Source: Methanolobus bombayensis
Lineage (GTDB): Archaea > Halobacteriota > Methanosarcinia > Methanosarcinales > Methanosarcinaceae
Length of the DNA stretch: 64,000 nt
Direction: 5' to 3'
Assembly: GCF_017873415.1 (NCBI RefSeq)
Contig: NZ_JAGGKD010000007.1
Coordinates: forward strand, 62,001 to 126,000
The notes under the pieces were generated by a model. The model did no database searches, was not told the origin of the DNA, and saw only the letters and a list, made by a program, of their open reading frames with translations. Shown here piece after piece: positions 27,365 to 36,202 of this stretch (the first letter of the stretch is position 1; the number at the start of each line of letters is the position of its first letter). A program made the position numbers and the translations under genes.

Positions 27365-28659
27365 CCTATAAATTCATCCTCTTCTTCGTCTTCATCCACA
27401 TATTCCAGATATTCAGCTTCATACTCATCTTCATCTTCCGTTTCTTCCTTTTCATCTTCCTTTCGTTTTTTCCAGGAATAACCTATTATCGCCGCAATTG
27501 CAATTACGACCAGGAAGGCACCTATCCAGAGACCAATTGATCCGCCTTCATCATCGCTGCTGGTATATGATACTCCAGAGGATGAATCCAGAGATATCTC
27601 CTGGGAAATCGCAGTGTATGCGTTGTCCGGGTCTCTGAACTCAATGAGAATTGGTATTGAGGTCATGTTTTCTGATGTAACACGTGCGCTTAGTTCAAAA
27701 CTGCTGAAATCATCTGCTTCCAGTGTACCGATGAAATAATTTGCATAAGGTTGTAAGGGTTCAATACCTTCAATGTTTTCAATAGATACTATCACGTTCT
27801 TTGCATCTGTTATGCCAAAATTGTTCAGGTCACCTGAAAATGTGTATTTGTTCCCTGAGCTTTCGATCTCAATTCCGGTGAAAACAAGAGGGGATTGTTT
27901 TATGATCCTTACTTCTTTGGATGCAGTGTCGGAATTGTGCAGGTTATCCCCGTTAAAGTATGATGCAGTGAATGAGACATCAGTGTAGCCTTCCTCACTG
28001 GACATCGTATTGAAAGTAAAGGTTGCTGTGGATTTATTTCCCTCCGGGATACTTCCGACGAAATAGTCAGATGGGCTGAATGTCATACCTTCGGCATGTG
28101 GTGTTACTATAACACTGGTGACGTCGTTTGGTCTTCTGTTCACCACTTCCACGCTGATAGTGGATACTTCATTCATCAGGGTTGACGGGAAATTGGACAT
28201 TATCACCTTTACATTCCTGTCATCCACTTTTACGGGAATACGGTAGTTAAGGTCATACATGTTGCTGCCACCAACAATTACCAGATCAACAAAGTGTACT
28301 CCAGTTGTGGCATTTTCCATGACTTTTACGTTGAATGTGAGTTTCAGTGTGTCTCCGGGACCGAGAAGTCCGACATCAGTATAGCTCTTGTCCAGTATCT
28401 CCAGATTACCGTTTCCATTAAGGCTGGCACTGGCAATGTATGAATTCATATCCAGTGTTTCATCGTCCTCTTCAACATATATCTCCCCGGTTGCCATGTT
28501 GGACAGGCTGACAGTTATTGTCCCCATATCTCCGGGCATGAATACTTCCGGTTCGATATTGTAATCAAGAGTAAGTGTGGGCCTGATCTCAGTCGTTGCG
28601 GCTACTGGAAAAGAGAAAAAGGCCAGAAGTATCATGGCCAGAGCAATTAATTTGATCAT
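27361..28659 (-). CDS. S-layer-like exported protein with C-terminal anchor (COG1361 type, module A)
   Basis: A 432-residue surface protein: a signal peptide (MIKLIALAMILLAFFSFPVA), tandem beta-sandwich domains of the COG1361/CARDB type (for example EVFMPGDMGTITVSLSNMAT), a single C-terminal helix (LWIGAFLVVIAIAAIIGYSW) and a cytosolic tail that is first basic (KKRKEDEK) then strongly acidic (about 30 residues rich in D and E). The GTITVSLSN and MYDLNYRIPVKVD segments recur in the proteins of modules B and C. It is translationally coupled to the ATPase. In these archaeal operons it occupies the position that the adaptor MacA has in bacteria; that role is inference. Confidence 0.82.
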   Translation of the reverse strand: MIKLIALAMILLAFFSFPVAATTEIRPTLTLDYNIEPEVFMPGDMGTITVSLSNMATGEIYVEEDDETLDMNSYIASASLNGNGNLEILDKSYTDVGLLGPGDTLKLTFNVKVMENATTGVHFVDLVIVGGSNMYDLNYRIPVKVDDRNVKVIMSNFPSTLMNEVSTISVEVVNRRPNDVTSVIVTPHAEGMTFSPSDYFVGSIPEGNKSTATFTFNTMSSEEGYTDVSFTASYFNGDNLHNSDTASKEVRIIKQSPLVFTGIEIESSGNKYTFSGDLNNFGITDAKNVIVSIENIEGIEPLQPYANYFIGTLEADDFSSFELSARVTSENMTSIPILIEFRDPDNAYTAISQEISLDSSSGVSYTSSDDEGGSIGLWIGAFLVVIAIAAIIGYSWKKRKEDEKEETEDEDEYEAEYLEYVDEDEEEDEFIG

Positions 28660-28668
28660 GGTTTTGCC

Positions 28669-29298
28669 TTATCTGAGTATGAACACTGTTACTATAGTAT
28701 AAAGTAAGGACAATCCGATTGGAACACCAACGGTTATTATTGCATTTTTTAGGGTCAGGTTGCGTGCATGTTTTACTCCGAATAGCCATATATTCGCACT
28801 CCAGAGTGTGAAGATAATTCCAAGTGCACTCGCAATCTTCATTGTAGGATCTGATAAGATAATATCCTGTATTGCCTGAGGATCAATTGATGTAAAATCG
28901 ATATTTGAAAATACTTTACTTGTATAATATGCGGATATCATTGAACTTATAATACTTGGTATAAAACCATAGGATACAAATTCCATCAGTCTTTTGAAAT
29001 CACCTTCACCGCTGAATAATATTGAAATTACGTAGAAAACAACTGTATATAGTAACCACGAAAATACAACTCCTATAATCGAAACGATTATCAGGACAAT
29101 GATTATGATTATTTTCCCGGCACCTTCAAGAAAGTCCAGGCTCATTACGGATTGAAGCGTGCTCATCATTGTGTTATAGGTAGCAATAGCCCCGACTATT
29201 GCCATCAATATCATAATAATAAGTGGATTTTTCCACTCGATTTCTTCATTTATCCTTTTTTTGAAAAACCCGTTCGGGTCAGTTAATACCTGCAACAT
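28669..29298 (-). CDS. Yip1-domain integral membrane protein
   Basis: A 209-residue protein with five hydrophobic helices that fits the Yip1 family: the start MLQVLTDPNGFFKKRINEEI followed by WKNPLIIMILMAIVGAI, then helices near IIIIIVLIIVSIIGVVFSWL, FVSYGFIPSIISSMISAYY and a final pair ending in LLYTIVTVFIL. I set the start at 29298 because the longer reading from 29346 has an atypical leader. It is the first gene of module A, 9 bp before the S-layer-like gene. Yip1-domain proteins are often found beside archaeal ABC/S-layer genes; their role is unknown. Confidence 0.8.
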   Translation of the reverse strand: MLQVLTDPNGFFKKRINEEIEWKNPLIIMILMAIVGAIATYNTMMSTLQSVMSLDFLEGAGKIIIIIVLIIVSIIGVVFSWLLYTVVFYVISILFSGEGDFKRLMEFVSYGFIPSIISSMISAYYTSKVFSNIDFTSIDPQAIQDIILSDPTMKIASALGIIFTLWSANIWLFGVKHARNLTLKNAIITVGVPIGLSLLYTIVTVFILR

Positions 29299-29480
29299 TA
29301 TTTTCACATCCAGTCTATATCTACACATCCAATTGTAAATAATCAACTCTGACGATATTTCGTCAATAGTTCATAGGATTATGATTATTTATAGTTTTTT
29401 ATTTTTATCAAAACTTATTTTTCAGTATTAATCTCTATATTTCTTAATTGAATTGCAGTTCTCTATATTTTCCTGCAAAA

Positions 29481-29494
29481 AACCTTTTTATAGC
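29481..29494 (+). promoter_or_regulatory. Promoter of module B
   Basis: AACCTTTTTATAGC has a TATA core about 95 bp before the ATPase start, within the 284-bp divergent region that separates modules A and B. Confidence 0.4.
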
Positions 29495-29582
29495 TTAAAC
29501 CCAGAGTTAATTTGCAATTACCGGATATTCTTTTCCGGCAGAAAATCAATTTCCTTCTGAAATGTGCTTGTGGGAATCAAAT

Positions 29583-30296
29583 ATGGATGATAAAAATAGC
29601 ACTGATATGAAAATTGGGGTCTCGGTTCCTGTTATAGAGCTTGTGAACCTTTGCAAAAGTTATCATGTTGGGGATATGGATGTCCCCATCCTTAAAAGTA
29701 TAGACCTTAAAGTCATGCCAGGAGAATTCGTTGCTATCATGGGGCCATCAGGCTCCGGTAAAAGCACACTTATGAATATGATCGGCTGTCTTGACAGGCC
29801 TAATTGCGGGCAAATTGTTTTGATGGGAAGGGATGTCGATACACTTTCTGATCCTGAACTTGCAAAGTTAAGAGGGCTTGAGATAGGATTTGTTTTTCAG
29901 AACTTCAATCTTGTTCCACGACTTACCACACTTCAGAATATTGAGCTTCCGACTTATGCCAATAAAAAACCAGGAGTAGATTCTCGTAAAAAAGCAGAGG
30001 AACTTGTGGAAATGGTTGGTCTGAAGGAACGCATGAACTACAAGCCTTCAGAGATGTCAGGAGGTCAGCAGCAGAGGGTTGCCATTGCAAGAGCTCTGAT
30101 AAATGATCCTTCACTTATACTTGCTGACGAACCCACGGGCAATCTGGATTCGGTAACAGGGGATGAAATAATGAAGATATTTTCAGATCTCCATAAAAAG
30201 GGAAGGACAATAGTTATGATCACACACGATCCTGATCTAACGGAATATGCAGACAGGATTGTTTATCTAAAAGACGGAGTTATTGACAATAATTAA
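29583..30296 (+). CDS. MacB/LolD-type ABC ATPase (module B)
   Basis: A 237-residue ATPase with Walker A GPSGSGKST, Q-loop FVFQNFNLVPRLTTLQNIEL, signature MSGGQQQRVAIARAL, Walker B ILADEPTGNLD and H-loop ITHDPDLTEYA. It is closely related to the module C ATPase at 34.2 kb, including the shared stretches STLMNMIGCLDRP and FSDLHKKGRTIVMITHDP. The ATG at 29583 has GTGGGA upstream; an ATG at 29562 is also in frame. First gene of a four-gene run with the exported protein and two permeases. Confidence 0.94.
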   Translation: MDDKNSTDMKIGVSVPVIELVNLCKSYHVGDMDVPILKSIDLKVMPGEFVAIMGPSGSGKSTLMNMIGCLDRPNCGQIVLMGRDVDTLSDPELAKLRGLEIGFVFQNFNLVPRLTTLQNIELPTYANKKPGVDSRKKAEELVEMVGLKERMNYKPSEMSGGQQQRVAIARALINDPSLILADEPTGNLDSVTGDEIMKIFSDLHKKGRTIVMITHDPDLTEYADRIVYLKDGVIDNN

Positions 30297-30313
30297 AGAA
30301 TGAGGAGATCACT

Positions 30314-31579
30314 ATGTTAGTGTCGGGGAATCATAAAAAAAGACTAAAAGCTGCTTCATCGTTCGTATTGCGACTATCGTTGTTAATGGCATTGTTTTTA
30401 TCTTTGTCATTCATTGCATCTGCTGCAGAAGGTGCTGATCTTGAAGTAAGTATACTCAGGTATGAACCTGTTCCTGCGGAAATTGGGGAGTATGTTAGTG
30501 TCTGGGTCAAAGTCGAGAATCTGGGTTACGCAAAAGCCGATGACCTTTCCATACAAATGGTCCCTGATTATCCATTCTCTGTAGACAGTAGTGAGAATGC
30601 TCTTGTTAATATTGGCATACTAACTCCGGATAATGCTGCTGTTCATGAATACAGGCTTTACACGGATTCAGCTGCAAAACAGGGCACTGGAACATTTGAA
30701 GTATGGTATCAGGAAGAATCTGATAATACCTGGTTCAAGAAAGAATTCGAGTTGAGAGTTGGTTCCGAATCCTTTGATAGTAAAGGTACAATACAGCTTG
30801 TAGGTGAACCCGTAAAAGAGCCGGAAGTATTCATTCCGGGAGATGAAGGTACAATTTCATTCACACTCCAGAACAGTGCTACAGATTATACTGTTACAAT
30901 TGATGATGAGCAGTATGATACAAATGCCCGGATACAGTCTGCTTCCCTGGAAGGAACTGAGGGCATCAAGATAACAACAGGAACTTATTATGGAAATGGT
31001 GTGATTGGTCCGGGAGAATCTGTTGACCTTACTTACAATTTAGAGGTTGCAGATGACATTCCGGATGGTACATATTACCTGGATTTCTCTATAGTCGGAA
31101 GTTCACATTCCTATAACAGTAACTGGAGAATTCCTGTGAAAGTGGATTCGTCTTCTGTAAGGGTCATACCTTCAAAGCCATTGTCTCTTGAGAATGGTGA
31201 AGGAACACTGGAATTCGATGTTGCCAATATTCACCCCAACGAGCTATCCTCTGTTAGTGTAATACTTGAAGCAGAAGATATTGAATTCTCTCCTTCTGAA
31301 TATTTTATTGGTTCTATGGATTCCGATGAGCTCTTCACAATTGAGATTGATGCAAAAGCAGTTTCTGATGACATCACTTTTCCTGTAGATCTTATAATCA
31401 CTGCAGATTACAGGAACGGTCTGAATGAACATGTGGAAGAGATAGGAAAGCGTCAGCTTCAGCATCATGTTGTGGAAAATAGTAATGGTTCAGGCATCTA
31501 TGTGGCAGTTATTCTGATTCTGGTTGTCGGAGCCGGAGCTTATTATTTCTACAGGAAAAAGAAGCAGGAATCTGAGTAA
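30314..31579 (+). CDS. S-layer-like exported protein with C-terminal anchor (COG1361 type, module B)
   Basis: A 421-residue surface protein with a signal peptide (about 1-38, ending IASAAEG), three beta-sandwich segments and a C-terminal helix (IYVAVILILVVGAGAYYFYR) with a short basic tail. It is about the same length as its module C counterpart and shares long blocks with it, such as YEPVPAEIGEYVSVWVKVEN and EGTLEFDVANIHPNELSSVS. The ATG follows GAGGAGATC. It sits between the ATPase and the first permease, 17 bp after the ATPase, as in module C. Proposed as the extracellular partner of the permeases; no activity is known. Confidence 0.85.
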   Translation: MLVSGNHKKRLKAASSFVLRLSLLMALFLSLSFIASAAEGADLEVSILRYEPVPAEIGEYVSVWVKVENLGYAKADDLSIQMVPDYPFSVDSSENALVNIGILTPDNAAVHEYRLYTDSAAKQGTGTFEVWYQEESDNTWFKKEFELRVGSESFDSKGTIQLVGEPVKEPEVFIPGDEGTISFTLQNSATDYTVTIDDEQYDTNARIQSASLEGTEGIKITTGTYYGNGVIGPGESVDLTYNLEVADDIPDGTYYLDFSIVGSSHSYNSNWRIPVKVDSSSVRVIPSKPLSLENGEGTLEFDVANIHPNELSSVSVILEAEDIEFSPSEYFIGSMDSDELFTIEIDAKAVSDDITFPVDLIITADYRNGLNEHVEEIGKRQLQHHVVENSNGSGIYVAVILILVVGAGAYYFYRKKKQESE

Positions 31580-31605
31580 GATAAGCAGTCAGGGATGAAC
31601 ATTTC

Positions 31606-32820
31606 ATGTTAAGTCCGGCTCAGGCTATACGGATCTCACTGGGAAGTATTGGCAGTGCAAAGCTCAGGTCTGCCCTTACAACTCTTGGAATCATCATTGG
31701 TGTAGCTGCAGTTATCGCCAATGTATCTCTGGGTGCAAGTTTCAACCAGTATTTCAATGATGAGATCGGAGCTGTTGGGTCGAATTTCATAGTTGTTTAC
31801 AGTCAGAATATAGACGTTTTCTTTGACAATGAACTGGAAGTTATAAAGAATACTCCGGGTGTTGATGGTGTTTCCCCGATCAATCAGCAGATGGCGCAGG
31901 TCACCTACATGTCGACTTCCCGGCAGATCGACATTCAGGGTGTGACGCAGGATTATGATGAAGTTGCAAACTTCGAGCTGGACTCAGGGACTTTTCTTAC
32001 TGATAAGGACCGGTACGTTGCTGTAATTGGTGCAGAGGTCGCCTATGAAAAATTTGATAAGAAAATATCGATTAAAAATCCAATAGACATAACATTCAGA
32101 CGTGAAGATGGCGGTGTTGTTACCGAGACTTTCATCGTAAAGGGAGTGATTACCGATCCTGAAACTACTTTTGCCCAGACAGGGGTCGAACCTGAAATTC
32201 GTGTCTTTATTTCCATCGACACAATGAATGAGATTCTCGGAAGGGATGACTATGGGGGCTTTTTCATAAAGGCCCAGAGTCTTGAAGTTGTCCGCGAGAC
32301 CTCAGATGAGATAGATAAAAGACTTGCACGCAGTCTGGGAGTTCCAAGCAGGGATCTTGAGAACGATGATGCGAAACCCTACATCCTGTTTGACCAGATA
32401 GAGATACTGGAGGATACAAATCAGCTCTCTACAGCTTTGTCCTCTTTGCTGACATCTGTTGCTCTGATATCTCTTATAGTCGGTTCTATTGGTATAATGA
32501 ACATAATGCTAGTAACAGTTGCTGAAAGGACTCCTGAAATAGGTCTTCTCAAATCACTTGGTTATAATGAGCGTGACATCCTGTTACTTTTCATAATCGA
32601 ATCAATGATCGTTGGTCTGATCGGTGGGATAATAGGGACAGTTGCAGGTATAGGGGCTGCCTCAATAGCGAATGATCTCCTTGATGTACCTGATGTTTTT
32701 CCTGTAAGTTTGATCTTCCTGGGATTTTTTGTATCATTAATGGTGGGACTTGTGGCAGGTGTTTATCCTGCAAGAAAAGCTGCACGCATGAATCCTGTTG
32801 AAGCTTTAAGGAAGGAGTAA
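31606..32820 (+). CDS. MacB-type ABC permease 1 (module B)
   Basis: A 404-residue permease. N-terminal segment RISLGSIGSAKLRSALTTLG leads into TM1; the extracellular domain is about 45-275; three C-terminal helices surround VAERTPEIGLLKSLGYNERD and the end reads YPARKAARMNPVEALRKE. The periplasmic-type core is shared with the next gene and with the module C permease, all exactly 404 residues. It ends one base before the next ATG, whose AAGGAG ribosome site lies in its last codons. Confidence 0.93.
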   Translation: MLSPAQAIRISLGSIGSAKLRSALTTLGIIIGVAAVIANVSLGASFNQYFNDEIGAVGSNFIVVYSQNIDVFFDNELEVIKNTPGVDGVSPINQQMAQVTYMSTSRQIDIQGVTQDYDEVANFELDSGTFLTDKDRYVAVIGAEVAYEKFDKKISIKNPIDITFRREDGGVVTETFIVKGVITDPETTFAQTGVEPEIRVFISIDTMNEILGRDDYGGFFIKAQSLEVVRETSDEIDKRLARSLGVPSRDLENDDAKPYILFDQIEILEDTNQLSTALSSLLTSVALISLIVGSIGIMNIMLVTVAERTPEIGLLKSLGYNERDILLLFIIESMIVGLIGGIIGTVAGIGAASIANDLLDVPDVFPVSLIFLGFFVSLMVGLVAGVYPARKAARMNPVEALRKE

Positions 32821-32821
32821 A

Positions 32822-34036
32822 ATGATAGATCTGAGATATGCTTTTATTCTGGCATTTGGGAGCATACGCAGTGCAAAACTACGCTCCACCTTAACAGCTC
32901 TGGGTATCATCATAGGTGTTGCTGCTGTTGTTGCAAACGTATCTATTGGTGCCAGTTTCAACCAGTATTTCACCGACGAACTCGGTTCTCTTGGATCAAA
33001 TTTCATAATAATCTACAGCCAGGATGTCAATATTTTCTATGATACTGAGCTTGAACTTATCAGAAATACTCCGGGAATAGAAGGTGCTTCAGCATTTAAT
33101 CAGCAGACTGCACCTGTTACTTATCTTTCAGCTACCCGACAGATAGATGTTCAGGGTGTGTCGGAAGATGCCCAGTATATTTCTAATCTGGGTGTTGCGG
33201 AAGGAAGTTTTCTAACAGACAAGGACAAGTACGTAGCTGTTCTCGGTAAAGAGATTGCAACGGAAAAGTTTGACAAGAATATCTCCGTGAAGAATTATAT
33301 TGACATTACTATCAAACGTGATGATGGTACAAGTGTGACCCGAAAATTCCGTGTAAAAGGAATTCTTGCAAGTGAGGATAATACTTTTGTTACTGGTGGA
33401 CCTGATCGTGATGTTACAATATATGTGCCAATTGCAACACTAAATGAGATGCTCAACGTTACTGACTATGGCGGCTTTTCAGCAAAGACTGGTTCTGCAG
33501 AATCAGTACAGGAAGTTTCGGATGAAGTTGATAAGAGACTTGCAAGGGCACTTGGGGTTCCGACAAGAGACCTTGATAATGATGATGCAAAACCTTACCG
33601 GATATTTAATCAGGCAGAAATAATTGAACAACTTGATACCGTTACAAATGCATTTACCATACTTATCACAATGATAGCTCTTGTAGCTCTTATTGTAGGT
33701 TCCATAGGAATTATGAATATCATGCTTGTCACGGTGACTGAAAGAACAAGTGAGATAGGTCTTTTGAAATCAATGGGCTATACCAAACCGGATATTATTG
33801 TTCTTTTCATTATGGAATCCATTATTGTCGGTGTTATCGGTGGCATACTGGGAACTGTCCTTGGTCTGGTTGGTTCCTACATTGTAGAAACATATCTGGG
33901 TGTAACTCCGGTATTTCCATTCTATCTTATCTTCCTGGGTTTCTTCATATCGGTATTTGTAGGGCTTATAGCGGGAGTGTATCCAGCTAACAAAGCTGCG
34001 AATCTCAATCCGGTGGAAGCTCTCCGCCATGAATGA
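32822..34036 (+). CDS. MacB-type ABC permease 2 (module B)
   Basis: A 404-residue tandem paralogue of the preceding permease, with the same layout (FGSIRSAKLRSTLTALGI, extracellular domain with FNQYFTDELGSLGSNFIIIY, C-terminal VTERTSEIGLLKSMGYTKPD, closing YPANKAANLNPVEALRHE). Two non-identical permeases beside one ATPase suggest a heterodimeric transporter, as LolC with LolE, whereas MacB itself is a homodimer. The alternative is two homodimers sharing an ATPase. Confidence 0.93.
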   Translation: MIDLRYAFILAFGSIRSAKLRSTLTALGIIIGVAAVVANVSIGASFNQYFTDELGSLGSNFIIIYSQDVNIFYDTELELIRNTPGIEGASAFNQQTAPVTYLSATRQIDVQGVSEDAQYISNLGVAEGSFLTDKDKYVAVLGKEIATEKFDKNISVKNYIDITIKRDDGTSVTRKFRVKGILASEDNTFVTGGPDRDVTIYVPIATLNEMLNVTDYGGFSAKTGSAESVQEVSDEVDKRLARALGVPTRDLDNDDAKPYRIFNQAEIIEQLDTVTNAFTILITMIALVALIVGSIGIMNIMLVTVTERTSEIGLLKSMGYTKPDIIVLFIMESIIVGVIGGILGTVLGLVGSYIVETYLGVTPVFPFYLIFLGFFISVFVGLIAGVYPANKAANLNPVEALRHE

Positions 34037-34124
34037 ACCGCATCTAATTTTTTGATGTATTTTTCTTTATTTATTCTGTTTAGTTGTAACTAAATGTTCT
34101 ATATAATCAAACCTGACTATTTAT

Positions 34125-34139
34125 GGAAAGGTTTAAGTA
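34125..34139 (+). promoter_or_regulatory. Promoter of module C
   Basis: GGAAAGGTTTAAGTA is a BRE/TATA-like element about 70 bp before the ATPase ATG in the 167-bp gap between modules B and C, so module C has its own transcription start. Confidence 0.5.
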
Positions 34140-34203
34140 TTTTCTTCACATTGTCTGATTTGTCGATAAATAGTCGAGTTGGAACTTACAAAGGTGAATA
34201 AAT

Positions 34204-34908
34204 ATGGCTGGTTGTAATGTGCAAAGCCCTGAACTTAACAATGTGATAGATATTCAGGGTCTGAAGAAGAGTTATTTCCTGGGGAATCTGGAAGTTCCCA
34301 TACTTCACGGTATAGACTTGTGTATCAAAAAAGGAGAATTTGTGGCCATCATGGGTCCGTCCGGTTCCGGGAAAAGCACACTTATGAATATGATCGGCTG
34401 TCTTGACAGGCCCACAGGCGGCAAGGTAATGCTTATGGGCAGGGACACAAATGCTATCACAGACAATGAGCTTGCAGAGCTCAGAGGATTTGAGATAGGC
34501 TTTGTTTTCCAGAATTTCAGCCTCATACCACGACTCAGTGCTTATGAGAACGTACTGCTTCCAACTTATTCCAACACAAAGGATGGAATGGACACGTCAG
34601 GTCGGGCACGAGACCTTCTTAAATTAGTAGGTCTCGATGACCGTACAGGGCACAAGCCTGCGGAATTATCAGGTGGACAAAGACAGAGAGTTGCAATAGC
34701 CAGGTCTCTGATAAACGATCCTTCATTGATTCTTGCAGACGAGCCAACAGGAAATCTTGATTCCAAAACAAGTGTTGAGATCATGGACATTTTCTCTGAT
34801 CTCCATAAGAAAGGGCGCACTATAGTGATGATCACGCACGATCCTGAAATGGAGCAGTATGTTGACAGAGTTGTCCATATAAGGGACGGTAATATCGGCA
34901 ACAATTGA
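34204..34908 (+). CDS. MacB/LolD-type ABC ATPase (module C)
   Basis: A 234-residue ATPase with Walker A GPSGSGKST, Q-loop FVFQNFSLIPRLSAYENVLL, signature LSGGQRQRVAIARSL, Walker B LILADEPTGNLD and H-loop ITHDPEMEQYVD. It is very similar to the module B ATPase. AAAGGTG precedes the ATG. The following exported-protein gene starts 12 bp after the stop. Confidence 0.94.
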   Translation: MAGCNVQSPELNNVIDIQGLKKSYFLGNLEVPILHGIDLCIKKGEFVAIMGPSGSGKSTLMNMIGCLDRPTGGKVMLMGRDTNAITDNELAELRGFEIGFVFQNFSLIPRLSAYENVLLPTYSNTKDGMDTSGRARDLLKLVGLDDRTGHKPAELSGGQRQRVAIARSLINDPSLILADEPTGNLDSKTSVEIMDIFSDLHKKGRTIVMITHDPEMEQYVDRVVHIRDGNIGNN

Positions 34909-34920
34909 GGGTGGTTTTAC

Positions 34921-36177
34921 ATGAATGTCATAGATTTCTCAAATATTGAAAAGCTGATGAAAAGATCATTTTATCTTTTACTTTGTATAGCTTTATTAAG
35001 TACTTCTTCCATTATGCCGGTCTCCGCAGATTCGGCACCTAATATGAAGATCGATATAATCGACTATGAGCCATTCCCGGCTCAGATAGGTGAATATGTG
35101 GACGTCAGAGTAAAGATCGAGAATACAGGTTTTGGACGTGCAGATGCAGTTTCCATTAAGATGGACCCCGAATTCCCATTCTCGCTGGATTCCCAGAACA
35201 ATGCTGTGGAATTCATAGGAATATTATCTCCCGATGATGCGGCGGTACACGAATACCGCTTATATGTGGACGAGAGCGCAAAGGTAGGCACAGGCACGGT
35301 TGATGTCTATTACCAGGTCTATGAGGGTGGATCATGGTATAAGTCCTCCTTTGACTTAAACGTCGGTTCCAGCACATTTGACAGCAAAGGAACCATAGAA
35401 CTAACCGATATCTCCTGTGACCCTGTGGTATTTATGCCGGGAGATATCGGAACAGTCACTTTCACTCTAACTAATACGGCAACAGAAAATTCTGTAACCA
35501 TAGATGGTACGGACTATGATACAAATGCACGTGTTCAGTCTGCAATGCTTCAGGGAGACAATGACATTGAGGTTACAAGTGACAGTTATACTGGTTCAGG
35601 TGTGATCGGCTCCGGAGACTCAATCACATTAAGCTACAACGTTGAAATAGCAGACGATGTTACAGATGGTACTCATTATCTGGAACTCTCAATGGTAGGA
35701 AATTCCCACTCATATAACAACAACTGGAGAATTCCTGTAAAAGTTGATTCATCTTCTGTAAAGGTCATTCCTTCAAAGCCAATGGAACTTACAAACGGTG
35801 AAGGAACTCTTGAGTTCGATGTTGCCAACATGCACCCAAACTCACTTAGTTCTGTAAGTGTAAAGCTGAGTGCTGATGGAGTTGATTTCTCTCCGGAGGA
35901 ATATTTTGTAGGATCAATGGATTCAGATGAGCTTTTCACCATCGAGGTGGACGCAAGAACAGCCCTCAAAGAAGAAGTTGTTCCTGTAACTATCACAGTA
36001 GAATACAGAAATGGAATAAATGAGCACAGTACCGATGTAGCTGTCCGTGAAATAGAACTTAATACTGAAGAGGAAGGTAACAGTACACATGCAGCAGTTG
36101 CAGTTATTGTGGCTCTGTTAATGCTTGGTGTTCCTGCGGTAGTGTTCATGAAGCGCAGAAAGCAGAATACTAACTAA
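34921..36177 (+). CDS. S-layer-like exported protein with C-terminal anchor (COG1361 type, module C)
   Basis: A 418-residue protein with a signal peptide (hydrophobic core SFYLLLCIALLSTSSIM, cleavage near residue 37), beta-sandwich domains and a C-terminal helix (AAVAVIVALLMLGVPAVVFM) ended by KRRKQN. It parallels the module B protein along its whole length, including the block around SYNNNWRIPVKVDSSSVKVI. The start at 34921 follows GAGGGTGG; an in-frame ATG at 34957 lies just before the hydrophobic core and cannot be excluded. Confidence 0.85.
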   Translation: MNVIDFSNIEKLMKRSFYLLLCIALLSTSSIMPVSADSAPNMKIDIIDYEPFPAQIGEYVDVRVKIENTGFGRADAVSIKMDPEFPFSLDSQNNAVEFIGILSPDDAAVHEYRLYVDESAKVGTGTVDVYYQVYEGGSWYKSSFDLNVGSSTFDSKGTIELTDISCDPVVFMPGDIGTVTFTLTNTATENSVTIDGTDYDTNARVQSAMLQGDNDIEVTSDSYTGSGVIGSGDSITLSYNVEIADDVTDGTHYLELSMVGNSHSYNNNWRIPVKVDSSSVKVIPSKPMELTNGEGTLEFDVANMHPNSLSSVSVKLSADGVDFSPEEYFVGSMDSDELFTIEVDARTALKEEVVPVTITVEYRNGINEHSTDVAVREIELNTEEEGNSTHAAVAVIVALLMLGVPAVVFMKRRKQNTN

Positions 36178-36202
36178 AGTTTCCAGGTGAACAGGTGAGA
36201 TC

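Noticed and set aside
31606-34036. Direct repeat or recent insertion
   Set aside because: The similarity between the two permease genes is clear in protein but diverged in DNA, with no terminal repeats; this is an old tandem duplication.
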